Shown here one piece after another: positions 23,984 to 33,022 of a DNA stretch of 64,000 nt (position 1 is its first letter; the number at the start of each line of letters is the position of its first letter). The DNA is taken from positions 1,230,001 to 1,294,000 of the forward strand of contig NZ_CP018061.1 of assembly GCF_002813755.1 (NCBI RefSeq), read 5' to 3'. Below the pieces are notes generated by a model. The model ran no database searches. It saw only the letters and a program-made list of their open reading frames with translations, and was not told the DNA's origin. The translations under genes were made by a program, and so were the position numbers. Source of the DNA: Enterococcus mundtii. GTDB lineage: Bacteria; Bacillota; Bacilli; Lactobacillales; Enterococcaceae.

Positions 23984-26863
23984 ATGAAAAGCAAAATAAA
24001 TAGTAAAATAATCATCTTAATGACCGTATTAGTGATTCTTTTGACCCATCTACCTTTTCATTTTGCCTATGGATCAGAAACTAGTGAACCTGCACCCGAA
24101 AGCCAAAATGATCCAAGTTTAGGAGTAGAGAGAAATGCAACAATCACATTTGAAACAAGCCCTTCAGAAGGTGGTAGACCTCGTTCTATGCCACATATAA
24201 CTCCGCCTGGGGGAAGTTTATTATACACTATCAGTGCAAATCCGAACCAAGGGTTTCGTTTTGTTCGATGGGAGCTAATCAACGGATGGAATGCTTCGAT
24301 AGGCAATCTAAATGCAGAAACAACAAGTCTTAATATCTCTACTGGTGGCCCTATAGGACCACCAGTACATGAGACGATAACGATACGAGCAATATATGAG
24401 AGGGTTTACAATTTAACTTTCCAATCTTCTCCAAATGCTGGAGGAAATCCAAGAGCGGATCAAACAATACTGGCACAAGGTGAAACGACCACGATCCATG
24501 CCAACGTTTCGAATGGATATCGCTTTGTTCAATGGGAGCCTGTTTCTGGAAACGCGACTATTGCAAACCGAACGAGTCAAAGTACATCCATTACGATGGG
24601 GGCAGGAGATTCGTCAATTCGAGCAGTCTACGAACAAATCACCCATAGTGTGAGTGTGCAGGCAAATCCAACGATTGGTGGCAATCCTAGGGTTTCAGCT
24701 TCATCCGCTGCCCAAGGAGCAACCATCAATTTGAATGCAAATCCAGCTACCGGTTATCGTTTTGTCAATTGGCAGTTTCGAACCCAAAATGGGGCAACCA
24801 TAACGAATAGTAATCTGGCGAATACCAGTTTACGAATGGGTACGGGACCTGTGAGCGTCCAAGCCAATTATGAACGCTTGCAACAAGGTAGTGTCGTCGT
24901 AAGGTATGTGGACGAAGAGGGTAATGAGTTAGCTCAAAGCGATATTTTAACGGGATTTAGCGGAGAAGCATATCGTACAGAAGCAAAAGAAATCGAAGGG
25001 TGGGAATTGCTTGTTAAACCGGAAAATGCAACAGGGGTTTTCACGAATGTGGAGCAAATAGTCACCTATACTTATCGGAAGAACCAGCAGTTATGGGGAA
25101 CTGTCCCTTGGGAATACGACGAGGCAACGAAAACGATCCATTTGTATGGTGGAATCGCTGGATCGGTCCCAGAAGCGCCATGGAAAAGCCATTCTGAAGT
25201 TGAAACGATCATTGTCACCAACGAGGTATTTTTACCGGAAAATAGCGCATCTCTTTTTAACGGGGCAAGACAGTTAGAAAGTATTGAAGGTGTAGGAAAC
25301 TTTAATACATCTAAGGTAACGAATATGGATGAGATGTTTGCACGTACTTCGGCGCTAAAAGAGCTAGATATTAGTCAATGGGATGTGTCTAATGTAACTA
25401 GCATGAGTCACACATTTGCTTGGATGACCAATTTAAGAAAGCTAGATGTCAGTCAATGGGATGTTGGGAATGTGATCGATATGGGGAATTTATTTATGTC
25501 TTCCTCTTCGCTAGCTGAATTAGATTTGAGCAATTGGGACACAAGAAATAAAAATATTAGTGGCATGTTCTATCTTGCATTAAGACTTTCATCCCTTAAA
25601 TTAGGAGAAGAATCAGTTATCGGAAATACCAGCTTACGAACTATCGTTCCTACAGCGGAATATACAGGACGATGGGTGCTTGAAGAAAGTTTGGATAGTT
25701 CAGTTCGAACAATCGCTTTTGAGAATTCAAACGAATTTATGGCAAATTACGACGGAAATCATCCAGGAACTTATGTATGGGAACGTTCTCGTCCGGAAGA
25801 ATTAGTGGCAACATTAGAGCCATTAAGTGACCAATCAACAGCAATCACTGGCTGGATGACAGAAGTAACGGATAGTCGAACAATCACTTACCAAAATACA
25901 GCGGGACAAACAGTCAGTGTAACTAAAGAATCACCGAGGATCAAGTGGGGAGATTACCAAGATGCAGATCAACGGATTCGACAGTTTGAGATACCCTTAG
26001 CAGAAAATGAGCGTTTAGCAACAGACACACAGGTAACGCTCGCTATTGCTAAACCATCCGTCGAAACAACTGGTGATTTGACGATTGACGAAAAGGTAAT
26101 CAAAGGGATCGACTACACTGCAAATCACTTTACATTAGAACGTAATAAGTTAGAGGGATTAACCAGTGAAGCAGAACTCCATGAATTGATTCTGAAGGAA
26201 AGTCAGGCAACAGCACACGATGTTTTGACACAGGACGATCGCAGTCAGGAAATTAAAATCGTAGCTACGGATTTAACCAAGGATGAAGTGGACGATGGCA
26301 CGTATTTTTCTACATTTCAAGTAGGGAACAAAGCCTATCAGTTTACAATAGGCATTGATGTTAGTTCGAAGATCCATCATCTAAAAGTTTCCATACCGAC
26401 GAAAATGGTGTTCGAATCCCTCTACCAAGGCGAGGAAACTAATCGTGAATTTGTTAGTCCAGATTACGAGATACGTAATCATTCAGATCTTTCTGTTGAT
26501 ACGTATGTGAATCAGTTCATTGTTGAAGATGATGCAGGGGTCACCTTGTTAAGGGAGGATGAAAATCCTTTAGATCACGCGCCATTGCAAGAAGGACAAC
26601 CGAAAAAATTCTCTGATATCAAACAACCACTATTGGAATTACAGTTGATGTCTAATGAAACCAAAATTTCTTTATATGGACGAAGAAGTGAACAACGCTT
26701 GGCACAAGTTGCACCATATTCAAGTGTCCCTTTCCATTTGACCGGTCGATTTTATGGGCCATATCCTAAGTGGATCTCGGAAAGTGAAAATGAACAAGGG
26801 GGCTATTATCAAGAGTCATTCGTTCCCACCTATCGTATGATTTTACGATTTGTTCCCAGATAG
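23984..26863 (+). CDS. Large secreted surface protein: InlB B-like repeats, MucBP, BspA-like DUF285 repeats and WxL-operon-type C-terminal domain
   Basis: A cell-surface protein of 959 aa, ATG after AAGGAG. The signal peptide is about residues 1-32. Three tandem beta modules with GYRFVxW cores (about 45-305) resemble divergent InlB B-repeats. A MucBP-type module follows (VVVRYVDEEGNELAQ, about 305-365). BspA-like DUF285 leucine-rich repeats come next (about 420-540; the LDISQWDVSNVTSM pattern occurs three times), then a spacer and a C-terminal beta domain (about 800-959). That last domain resembles the 187-aa protein downstream (SPDYEIRNHSDLSV versus SPAYHVTNHSALSV). No LPxTG and no WxL motif is present, so attachment must be by another route. 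It heads a four-gene csc-like cluster. Confidence 0.85.
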   Translation: MKSKINSKIIILMTVLVILLTHLPFHFAYGSETSEPAPESQNDPSLGVERNATITFETSPSEGGRPRSMPHITPPGGSLLYTISANPNQGFRFVRWELINGWNASIGNLNAETTSLNISTGGPIGPPVHETITIRAIYERVYNLTFQSSPNAGGNPRADQTILAQGETTTIHANVSNGYRFVQWEPVSGNATIANRTSQSTSITMGAGDSSIRAVYEQITHSVSVQANPTIGGNPRVSASSAAQGATINLNANPATGYRFVNWQFRTQNGATITNSNLANTSLRMGTGPVSVQANYERLQQGSVVVRYVDEEGNELAQSDILTGFSGEAYRTEAKEIEGWELLVKPENATGVFTNVEQIVTYTYRKNQQLWGTVPWEYDEATKTIHLYGGIAGSVPEAPWKSHSEVETIIVTNEVFLPENSASLFNGARQLESIEGVGNFNTSKVTNMDEMFARTSALKELDISQWDVSNVTSMSHTFAWMTNLRKLDVSQWDVGNVIDMGNLFMSSSSLAELDLSNWDTRNKNISGMFYLALRLSSLKLGEESVIGNTSLRTIVPTAEYTGRWVLEESLDSSVRTIAFENSNEFMANYDGNHPGTYVWERSRPEELVATLEPLSDQSTAITGWMTEVTDSRTITYQNTAGQTVSVTKESPRIKWGDYQDADQRIRQFEIPLAENERLATDTQVTLAIAKPSVETTGDLTIDEKVIKGIDYTANHFTLERNKLEGLTSEAELHELILKESQATAHDVLTQDDRSQEIKIVATDLTKDEVDDGTYFSTFQVGNKAYQFTIGIDVSSKIHHLKVSIPTKMVFESLYQGEETNREFVSPDYEIRNHSDLSVDTYVNQFIVEDDAGVTLLREDENPLDHAPLQEGQPKKFSDIKQPLLELQLMSNETKISLYGRRSEQRLAQVAPYSSVPFHLTGRFYGPYPKWISESENEQGGYYQESFVPTYRMILRFVPR

Positions 26864-26917
26864 CGGGCATAGATGTACGAGATAAAAGAATGATAATGAC
26901 TAGGAGACGTTCAACCA

Positions 26918-27442
26918 ATGAGTAAAACAAAACGAAGGAATCAACAAAAGAAACGACGGAAGAACGGCGTCTTATTGTTGTTTGTTTCTTTGTTGGTGAT
27001 GGCTGTTGCTAGTTGGTATTGGTTTGGTCACAAAGAACCCACTCCAGTTATCAGCGCAGATTTGTTGCCTGAAATCAGTGATGCGAGTGATCAACGGATT
27101 TCTGAGCGTGCGCAAGAACTAGCAGATGCAAATTATTTCACCTTGCAGATCAACCCAGAAGCAGTTTTCGAAAATGGCAGAAGTCGTGGATCGATCGAAA
27201 TCGTCAATCCTGGCACGAATGTTTATCCGATTGCGGTCGATATCACGATCAATGATACGAAAGAAGTGATTTATTCTTCTGGCGCGATTTATCCCAATCA
27301 ATTGATTGAAGCGGTGTATTTGAAGCGACCTTTAGAAAAAGGAGAATATCCAGCAACAGCGACAGTCAATATCTATGATCCAGAAACCAAAGAAAAACAA
27401 GGCGTAACCGAAGCAGAAATCAGCATATTGATAAAAAATTAA
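26918..27442 (+). CDS. Membrane-anchored beta-sandwich protein of the csc-like surface cluster
   Basis: A 174-aa protein with a very basic N-terminus (KRRNQQKKRRKNG), one membrane segment (about residues 18-36) and an extracellular domain. That domain has a bacterial Ig-like look: RGSIEIVNPGTNVYPIAVDITI, then YPNQLIEAVYLKRPLEKGEY. The pattern is that of a small periplasm-type chaperone or adaptor, as with the DUF916-like members of WxL operons, although it is much shorter than those. It lies between two genes encoding a shared beta domain, 24 bases before the next start. The function is inferred from context only. Confidence 0.6.
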   Translation: MSKTKRRNQQKKRRKNGVLLLFVSLLVMAVASWYWFGHKEPTPVISADLLPEISDASDQRISERAQELADANYFTLQINPEAVFENGRSRGSIEIVNPGTNVYPIAVDITINDTKEVIYSSGAIYPNQLIEAVYLKRPLEKGEYPATATVNIYDPETKEKQGVTEAEISILIKN

Positions 27443-27466
27443 TCCAATTTAAGTGAGGCTACCTAA

Positions 27467-28030
27467 ATGAAAAAAGCAACAAAATTAGTGTTAAGTATTC
27501 TAACAATTACAGGAGTATGTATTAGTGGAATTACCGCTTTTGCTAGTCCAGTCCAAACCATCGATGGGCGAGAAGGTGCAACTTCTGGAGATATCACTAT
27601 AAAGGGGATCATCGGTGAATTTGATAATACAAAGCCTGGTCCAAATCCAGAAAATCTCGATCAATGGATCAATGTGACCCTACCGACGACAGCTATTTTC
27701 CGGACAACAGAAGAATCTGAGCATAAAAAGATTACTTCTCCGGCTTATCACGTGACGAACCATTCTGCGCTAAGTGTGCGGGCTTCCGTCTCAAATGTGA
27801 CAGAAGTCAAAGAAATGAGCGAAGTGGATCGACTAACGATCAACACGATCGAATTATTCAACAAAGGAGTTTCGACAGTTACAGCTACGCCTTTATTCAC
27901 CTTATCTGGTAATGAGGGGAATCATACAGTCGGTAACTTCCAATTTAGTGGGGATGCGACACCGAGAAATGCTTCCGTAGAAAGTAATCCGAGCTTTAAA
28001 CTAGTATTGAATTTTGCAGTAGAGGAATAA
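27467..28030 (+). CDS. Secreted WxL-operon-type protein lacking the WxL motif
   Basis: A 187-aa protein with a clear signal peptide (cleavage after TAFA, about residue 27) and a single beta-rich domain. The pattern VTLPTTAIF ... ITSPAYHVTNHSALSV ... FKLVLNF recurs in the C-terminal part of the 959-aa protein upstream. The overall size and operon position match the small WxL proteins of csc clusters, but the C-terminus ends FKLVLNFAVEE with no Trp-x-Leu pair. It is 5 bases from the small LPxTG gene, so the two are surely co-translated. It may be the major subunit of a surface layer or fibre. Confidence 0.65.
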   Translation: MKKATKLVLSILTITGVCISGITAFASPVQTIDGREGATSGDITIKGIIGEFDNTKPGPNPENLDQWINVTLPTTAIFRTTEESEHKKITSPAYHVTNHSALSVRASVSNVTEVKEMSEVDRLTINTIELFNKGVSTVTATPLFTLSGNEGNHTVGNFQFSGDATPRNASVESNPSFKLVLNFAVEE

Positions 28031-28035
28031 AGCGA

Positions 28036-28407
28036 ATGGAAAATCTACTATCAGATAGTACGATGAGGAAGTCTAGAAGTAAAAAATGGCAAGTTTTATC
28101 GGTACTACAAATACTTTTTATTATCAGCTTATCCTGTTCAACCATAGTTAAGGCAGAAGAGGTGCAATCTACTCACAATATCAGAGTATCTGGTACGATT
28201 GGATCAACTGTTGAAGAAACAAAAGAAGCAAACAAGCACCAGACACTAGTCGCTGATCTTTCTGCGATCACAAAACAAAATCTACCCGAAACAGGAACAG
28301 TAGTAAATCAACGAATTGTTTTCTTAGGTTATCTGTTGATTGGTATTTCTGGGGGAGTAGTTTTGTTTTCTAGAAAACGAAACTATCCTATTGAATACTT
28401 AAAATGA
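28036..28407 (+). CDS. Small LPxTG wall-anchored protein of the csc-like cluster
   Basis: A 123-aa protein: an N-terminal signal segment (about residues 18-40, ending VKAEE), a short extracellular part and a canonical sortase signal LPETG followed by a hydrophobic helix and SRKRN. Small LPxTG proteins of this size are typical of csc/WxL operons, where they are thought to anchor or seed the complex on the wall. The mature N-terminus HNIRVSGTIGS resembles DITIKGIIGE at the mature N-terminus of the preceding protein, which may reflect a shared beta strand. It is the last gene of the plus-strand run. Confidence 0.8.
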   Translation: MENLLSDSTMRKSRSKKWQVLSVLQILFIISLSCSTIVKAEEVQSTHNIRVSGTIGSTVEETKEANKHQTLVADLSAITKQNLPETGTVVNQRIVFLGYLLIGISGGVVLFSRKRNYPIEYLK

Positions 28408-28456
28408 TCGATCTAGTAGGGAAATGAGCGTTGAAAAATGACAGAAAACGAGTAAA

Positions 28457-28489
28457 CAAAAAAGCCATCCGCAGAGGATGGCTTTTTTC
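28457..28489. terminator. Bidirectional terminator between the surface cluster and pbp1A
   Basis: The symmetric hairpin AAAAAGCCATCC / GGATGGCTTTTT with a five-base loop has an A-run on one side and a T-run on the other. It can therefore end transcription from both converging operons. Confidence 0.9.
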
Positions 28490-28494
28490 TATGG

Positions 28495-30885
28495 TCAATC
28501 ACTACTGTTTCTAGACGAAGATCGAGTAGAAGGTGCAGTTCGTGTCCCGCTGTCACCACCAGCAGCATTTGTATCTTCGGAACTTGGCGGCGTAGCAGAG
28601 GATTCAGGTGGTGCTTCCTCGCTAGAAGATGCTGGTGGTTCTGTAGAAGGCTCACTACTTGGTTCAGTTGGTTCACTACTTGGTGGCGTTGACTGTTCAG
28701 AGCTACTAGGTTCAGTCGTTGAGCTTGTAGAAGTCTCAGGAACAGTTTCGCTCGTTGAAGAATCTGGAACAGGAGTTACAGGGACGACCGCAGATGAAGA
28801 AGGAATCGTCGTTGACGGCACCGTAGCGTTTGAATTGCCAGATGATGATGCATTTCTAAAGAATAATTCACCACCAGAACGGTACAGTCCGTTAGGCATC
28901 GTCCAATCCGTATTTGTCACATTTGCGGAGACAAATTTCATCAATTCGCGATAAACATCTGAAGCTACATCTGTTCCAGTGGAAGTGATCGGAGTCATTT
29001 TATCATTGTATCCCGTCCACACAGAAATTGCATAATTCGGTGTGTAACCAGCAAATAAAATATCTGGATAAACGCCCGTTGAGGTACCTAACTTAGCATA
29101 TTCCTCGTCCGTATAATTAGATGTTCCTGTTTTACCTGCTTGGATCAACCCTGGGATTGCGGCATTCGTACCGGTTCCGCGAGTAATCGTATCTTTCAAG
29201 ATGTCAGTAACCATATACGCTGTCTCTTCAGACATCGCTCTTGTTCCTTCTGGTTCAAATGTTTCTTCAGTGCCATCTTGGAAAACGATCCGATTAACGT
29301 ATTGTGGTTTATAGTAAGTACCACCGTTTGCTAAGGCAGCGTATGCTGCGGCCATTTTTTCAGAAGAAGCACCGTATTTTGTACCATCTTGTTGTTCAGT
29401 ATTACTTGAAATCGCATTTGACTGATGGATCGTGCTATATTCGATCCCTAAGCTACTCAAGAATTCTGCAACTTTATCTGCGCCAACTTCATTGAAGAGC
29501 TTGACTGCTGGGACGTTTCTTGAAAGGTATAACGCTTGGCGCAAGGTGACCATTCCCATGTAACGGTTGTCCCAGTTCGAAACAGGAATAGAAGTTCCTT
29601 CATAATTGTAAGGTGCATCGGCGATCAATTTGCCAGTAGAATAGTTCAATTCTTCAAATGCTGGCGCGTAGTCAGTGATCGGTTTCATGGTTGAACCAAA
29701 GTCACGAGAGGTATTAACAGCTAAGTTATTACCTAAAGCGACATCATCCGGAATGTTTCTTCCACCGATCTGCGCGGTGACTTGTCCAGTATTGACATCG
29801 ATCAACGTAGTGGCTACTTGCATTTGATCATCTGGATATGCAACGTATTGATCTGTATTCACCACATCATATAAGTGTTTTTGGGCATTCAAGTCTAAGT
29901 TCGTATAAATATCTAAGCCATCGGTATAGACATTCTTGTCTGTTTTAGCATGGACTTCATTGATGACCTCTTTGACATAATTGTCGACGATCCGTGTATT
30001 AGTGTCTTCTTGGGTTAATTCTTGTAACCCATCCGTGATCGGTGTATTGATCGCTGTATCGTACTCTGTTTGAGAGATTTTTTCGTTTTGGAGCATCGTG
30101 TACAAGACAGTATCACGACGTTTTTTTGCTTGCTCTGGAAACTGGTAAGGATCATAAGCTGACGGTGCTTGAGGCATTCCTGCTAAAAGCGCGGTTTGCG
30201 GTAAATTCAATTCGCTTAATGTTTTTCCAAAGTAAGATTGAGCCGCTGTTTCCATGCCATAAAGACCGTTAGACATATAGACTTTGTTGACATAGTAGGT
30301 CAATATCTCTTGTTTTGATTTCGTTTGTTCCAGTCTGACAGCCATCCAGGCTTCTTGGGCTTTACGTCTGATTGTTTGGTCTTCGGTACTAGTCGAGAAG
30401 AAAGAGAGCTTGATCAGCTGCTGAGTCAACGTACTACCACCTTGTAAGCCGCCAGATGTAAAGTTGGATAATGCGGCACCGATGATCCGAACAGGGTCGA
30501 CACCGATATGTTTGTAAAATCTTCGGTCTTCGACTGAAACGATGGCATCTTCAAGTGTCTTTGGCAGTTCATTGGCAGAAATTTTTTCTCTTTTTTCTGC
30601 TCCTAGATCCTCAAATAACTCGCCATCTTTCGTATAAAGTTTTGACGAAACTGTTGCATCCAGTTTTTCGTCTGTCAAAGCAGGAGCATCTTTGGCATAA
30701 AACCAAAAAAGTCCGACCCCTGCGAGAAAAGCGACACAGATCAAGGAAAGACCAATTAAAAGAATACGTGTGATCAATCCTTTTCGATCTTTTCCAGTGC
30801 CTTTTTTCGTTGATTGTTTTCCTCTTTTCTTTGGAGAAGAAGAGGAGGTGCTTCTTTTAGAAGATCTCGTTTGATTAGTTGGCAT
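28495..30885 (-). CDS. pbp1A: Class A penicillin-binding protein 1A
   Basis: Bifunctional peptidoglycan synthase. It has a Lys/Ser-rich cytoplasmic head, one membrane helix (about residues 41-63), a GT51 glycosyltransferase domain (catalytic Glu in VEDRRFYKH; GGSTLTQQL) and a transpeptidase domain with STMK (nucleophile Ser), SRN and KTGT. The last 110 residues or so are a Ser/Thr/Pro/Glu-rich wall-spanning tail. I place the start at 30885: AAGGAG lies nine bases upstream on the minus strand, whereas the earlier in-frame ATG at 30903 overlaps that site. The gene overlaps the end of recU by 11 bases, the standard recU-pbp1A pair of Firmicutes. Confidence 0.96.
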   Translation of the reverse strand: MPTNQTRSSKRSTSSSSPKKRGKQSTKKGTGKDRKGLITRILLIGLSLICVAFLAGVGLFWFYAKDAPALTDEKLDATVSSKLYTKDGELFEDLGAEKREKISANELPKTLEDAIVSVEDRRFYKHIGVDPVRIIGAALSNFTSGGLQGGSTLTQQLIKLSFFSTSTEDQTIRRKAQEAWMAVRLEQTKSKQEILTYYVNKVYMSNGLYGMETAAQSYFGKTLSELNLPQTALLAGMPQAPSAYDPYQFPEQAKKRRDTVLYTMLQNEKISQTEYDTAINTPITDGLQELTQEDTNTRIVDNYVKEVINEVHAKTDKNVYTDGLDIYTNLDLNAQKHLYDVVNTDQYVAYPDDQMQVATTLIDVNTGQVTAQIGGRNIPDDVALGNNLAVNTSRDFGSTMKPITDYAPAFEELNYSTGKLIADAPYNYEGTSIPVSNWDNRYMGMVTLRQALYLSRNVPAVKLFNEVGADKVAEFLSSLGIEYSTIHQSNAISSNTEQQDGTKYGASSEKMAAAYAALANGGTYYKPQYVNRIVFQDGTEETFEPEGTRAMSEETAYMVTDILKDTITRGTGTNAAIPGLIQAGKTGTSNYTDEEYAKLGTSTGVYPDILFAGYTPNYAISVWTGYNDKMTPITSTGTDVASDVYRELMKFVSANVTNTDWTMPNGLYRSGGELFFRNASSSGNSNATVPSTTIPSSSAVVPVTPVPDSSTSETVPETSTSSTTEPSSSEQSTPPSSEPTEPSSEPSTEPPASSSEEAPPESSATPPSSEDTNAAGGDSGTRTAPSTRSSSRNSSD

Positions 30886-31516
30886 TCTTTGGTTCTCCTT
30901 CATTAGATTCTAAGTACTGGTCGATTGCTTGCAAGTATGGAACACGAGGGGCAAAGCCACTTGGAATCTCGATTCCTAATTCTTCAATCAATGAAAGCGG
31001 CAAGGATTTCCTTCCTTGTGTCTGTTGTTCGTGCCAATAGTGGACTAAATGTGTACTATCTAAATAAAAACAACGCTGTAAGGCAGAAAACCATAAAAGG
31101 ACAAAACAGATTCCTCCTTGTTTTTGACAAGCTTCCATATGTGAGATTTGATGGGGATGAAAATTTTTAAATGGAAATGAAGTTTTGTTTTTTGTCTCTT
31201 TTGCTTCAAAATCCAAATAGAAACCTCGATAGACACCGTTATAATCAGTTGTGGAAGCCTGTGTAAAATAAGCTTCTTTAATGACAGCGGCACTACGTCG
31301 AGGATAGTCAACTTTTACGATTTGAACCGGTGTTGGCTTTTTATGGATAACGGCCATTTGATGTGCCAGATAATACTCGTTGCTTTCATTGATGGCTTCT
31401 TCAAATCGCATCCCGCGATTGCCAAACTCCGTATTTGGGTTCCTTTTTACTTGTTTTTTTTCTTTGGACGAGGCATCCTTGATATAAGGACGGCCATTTG
31501 GATAGCGTAAAACCAT
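30875..31516 (-). CDS. recU: Holliday junction resolvase RecU
   Basis: Structure-specific endonuclease that resolves Holliday junctions in recombination and chromosome segregation. It is 213 aa and starts MVLRYPNGRPY. Family motifs seen are GNRGMRFEEAINESNEYY, DYNGVYRGFYLDFEAKET (catalytic D-x-E-x-K core) and FPFKNFHPHQISHM. It is co-transcribed with pbp1A, overlapping it by 11 bases, and divergent from ypsA across a 64-base gap. Confidence 0.97.
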   Translation of the reverse strand: MVLRYPNGRPYIKDASSKEKKQVKRNPNTEFGNRGMRFEEAINESNEYYLAHQMAVIHKKPTPVQIVKVDYPRRSAAVIKEAYFTQASTTDYNGVYRGFYLDFEAKETKNKTSFPFKNFHPHQISHMEACQKQGGICFVLLWFSALQRCFYLDSTHLVHYWHEQQTQGRKSLPLSLIEELGIEIPSGFAPRVPYLQAIDQYLESNEGEPKNAN

Positions 31517-31540
31517 GATCGAATCACTCTCCTAGGCCAC

Positions 31541-31546
31541 ATTATA
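31541..31546 (-). promoter_or_regulatory. Likely -10 box of the recU-pbp1A promoter
   Basis: TATAAT on the minus strand, about 25 bases upstream of the recU ATG and followed by a CTAGGAGAG ribosome binding site. The -35 region (a T-rich CTTTCT-like stretch) is poor. Confidence 0.5.
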
Positions 31547-31580
31547 GCAAAAAAGCACAGAGAAAGAAAAGGAAACTGGA

Positions 31581-32120
31581 ATGGATACAATAAAAGTAAT
31601 GTATATCTCTGGTTATCGCAGTTTTGAATTAGGTATATTCAAAGATAATGACCCTAAAATGACAGTTATTAAAAAAGTTTTAAAAAATGAATTGACCCAA
31701 TTGGTGGAAGAAGGATTGGAATGGGTGATCATCAGCGGTAACTTAGGCGTCGAATTATGGGCAGGTGAAGTCGTCGCTGAAATGAAGACGGATTATCCAG
31801 AATTGAAGCTTGGGATCATTTATCCGTTTGCAGAGTTTGGCAATGGCTGGAATGAGAACAATCAGGAAAAGAAAAGGCTGGTAGAACAGCTTTCTGACTA
31901 TCGTGAGTCGGTGAGTCACCAACCCTATCAATCACCAAGTCAACTAAGAAATCATACCCAATTTATTCTACAACATACGGACGGGACACTATTGATTTAT
32001 GATCCAGAATATCCTGGAAAAACAGACTATTTTTTTAAGGATGCACAAAAATATCAAGGGAGTCATCCTTATGAGATTCGAACCGTCAGCATGGATGATT
32101 TGCAAAATTTTAGTGAATAA
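31581..32120 (+). CDS. ypsA: DUF1273 / YpsA family protein
   Basis: A 179-aa cytoplasmic protein of the YpsA family (SLOG/Rossmann-like fold). It has the typical start VMYISGYRSFELGIF, the WVIISGNLGVELWAGEV glycine turn and the LGIIYPFAEFGNGWNE segment. In Bacillus and Staphylococcus YpsA is linked to cell division and is encoded next to gpsB, exactly as here. It is divergent from recU. Confidence 0.93.
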   Translation: MDTIKVMYISGYRSFELGIFKDNDPKMTVIKKVLKNELTQLVEEGLEWVIISGNLGVELWAGEVVAEMKTDYPELKLGIIYPFAEFGNGWNENNQEKKRLVEQLSDYRESVSHQPYQSPSQLRNHTQFILQHTDGTLLIYDPEYPGKTDYFFKDAQKYQGSHPYEIRTVSMDDLQNFSE

Positions 32121-32133
32121 AATAATATAGTGT

Positions 32134-32162
32134 TTGATTTATCAAGTCTTTTCCGATACAAT
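32134..32162 (+). promoter_or_regulatory. Promoter for gpsB
   Basis: TTGATT (32134-32139) and TACAAT (32157-32162) separated by 17 bases, about 48 bases before the gpsB start. Confidence 0.7.
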
Positions 32163-32209
32163 AAAAAAGTAGAAACGTTAATACGTAAATGAGAACTAGA
32201 GGTGTAAAT

Positions 32210-32623
32210 ATGGCGAATTTGATTTATAGTCCTAAAGACATTTTACAACAAGAATTCAAAACAAAAATGCGCGGATATGATCCGATCGAAGTGGACGAAT
32301 TCTTAGACAATATTATCAAAGATTATGAGAATTACAGCAAACAACTCCTTGCTTTACAAGAAGAAAACGATAAATTAAGTGCAAAAGTCGCTCAATTGTC
32401 GAAAAACCAAGGAGCAGCTCCAAGTCGTGCACAACAAACAGAAACTCCTAAAAGTGCGGCAGTAACGAATTTTGATATTTTAAAACGTTTATCAAATCTT
32501 GAACGTGAAGTATTTGGTAAAAAATTAGATGCACAAGCAGGAAATGTACCACCAGTAACACCTAATCCAAACAACTATACATCAACAAATGAACATGACA
32601 ACGAAGCAACACGTCAGTTTTAA
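32210..32623 (+). CDS. gpsB: Cell division regulator GpsB
   Basis: A DivIVA-like protein of 137 aa that links division and elongation by binding class A PBPs. The N-terminal lipid- and PBP-binding domain is clear (LIYSPKDILQQEFKTKMRGYD, then VDEFLDNIIKDYE). A coiled coil follows, then a Gln/Pro-rich linker and a short C-terminal helix with FDILKRLSNLEREVFG. I start at ATG 32210 because AGAGGTG lies just upstream; the in-frame ATG at 32189 has no such site. Its target-type partner pbp1A is encoded 1.3 kb away. Confidence 0.96.
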   Translation: MANLIYSPKDILQQEFKTKMRGYDPIEVDEFLDNIIKDYENYSKQLLALQEENDKLSAKVAQLSKNQGAAPSRAQQTETPKSAAVTNFDILKRLSNLEREVFGKKLDAQAGNVPPVTPNPNNYTSTNEHDNEATRQF

Positions 32624-32634
32624 GCAATGAATCG

Positions 32635-33022
32635 ATTTGTGGTTTTCGGGTAATCGCGGTCTGGCTTTGACCAGACTGAGGAAAGTCCATGCTCGCACAG
32701 GCTGTGATGCCTGTAGTGTTCGTGCTTAGCGAAAAAATAAGCTAAGGTACTCTTTTAGAGTAACGGCAGGAAAACAAGCTAAGGTTTCGGCTATGCTTCA
32801 GTATCCTTGAAAGTGCCACAGTGACGAAGCGAATGAGGAAACTTGTTCGGTGGAACGCGGTAAACCCCTCGAGCGAGCAACCCAAACAACGGTAGGGGCG
32901 CTTTTTGTCGGGGAATCAGAACGAGACAAAAGGGCAGTTGATCTGCAGATAGATGGTTACCGCTTTGTTTTTTCTCCCTGGAAAAACAAAGTACAGAACA
33001 TGGCTTATAGAAAACCACATCT
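32635..33022 (+). ncRNA. rnpB: RNase P RNA, class B
   Basis: The catalytic RNA that matures tRNA 5' ends. Recognised by GAGGAAAGTCCATGCTCGCAC near the 5' end, the AGTAACGGCAGG-type core, GTGGAACGCGGTAAACCCC, and the 3' closing strand. GTGGTTTTC at 32639-32647 pairs with GAAAACCAC at 33010-33018 to form P1, and flanking ATCGATTT / AAATCGAT could extend it. The position between gpsB and ypsC is conserved in Firmicutes. The ends are estimated to within about 10 bases. Confidence 0.95.

Noticed and set aside
28408..28494. Right attachment site of an integrated element next to pbp1A
   Set aside because: No direct repeat, tRNA end or integrase can be shown here; only a bidirectional terminator is visible.
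28478..28954. Plus-strand frame of 158 codons opposite the pbp1A 3' end
   Set aside because: Antisense of the Ser/Thr/Pro/Glu-rich tail of PBP1A; no start signal, and it begins inside the terminator region.
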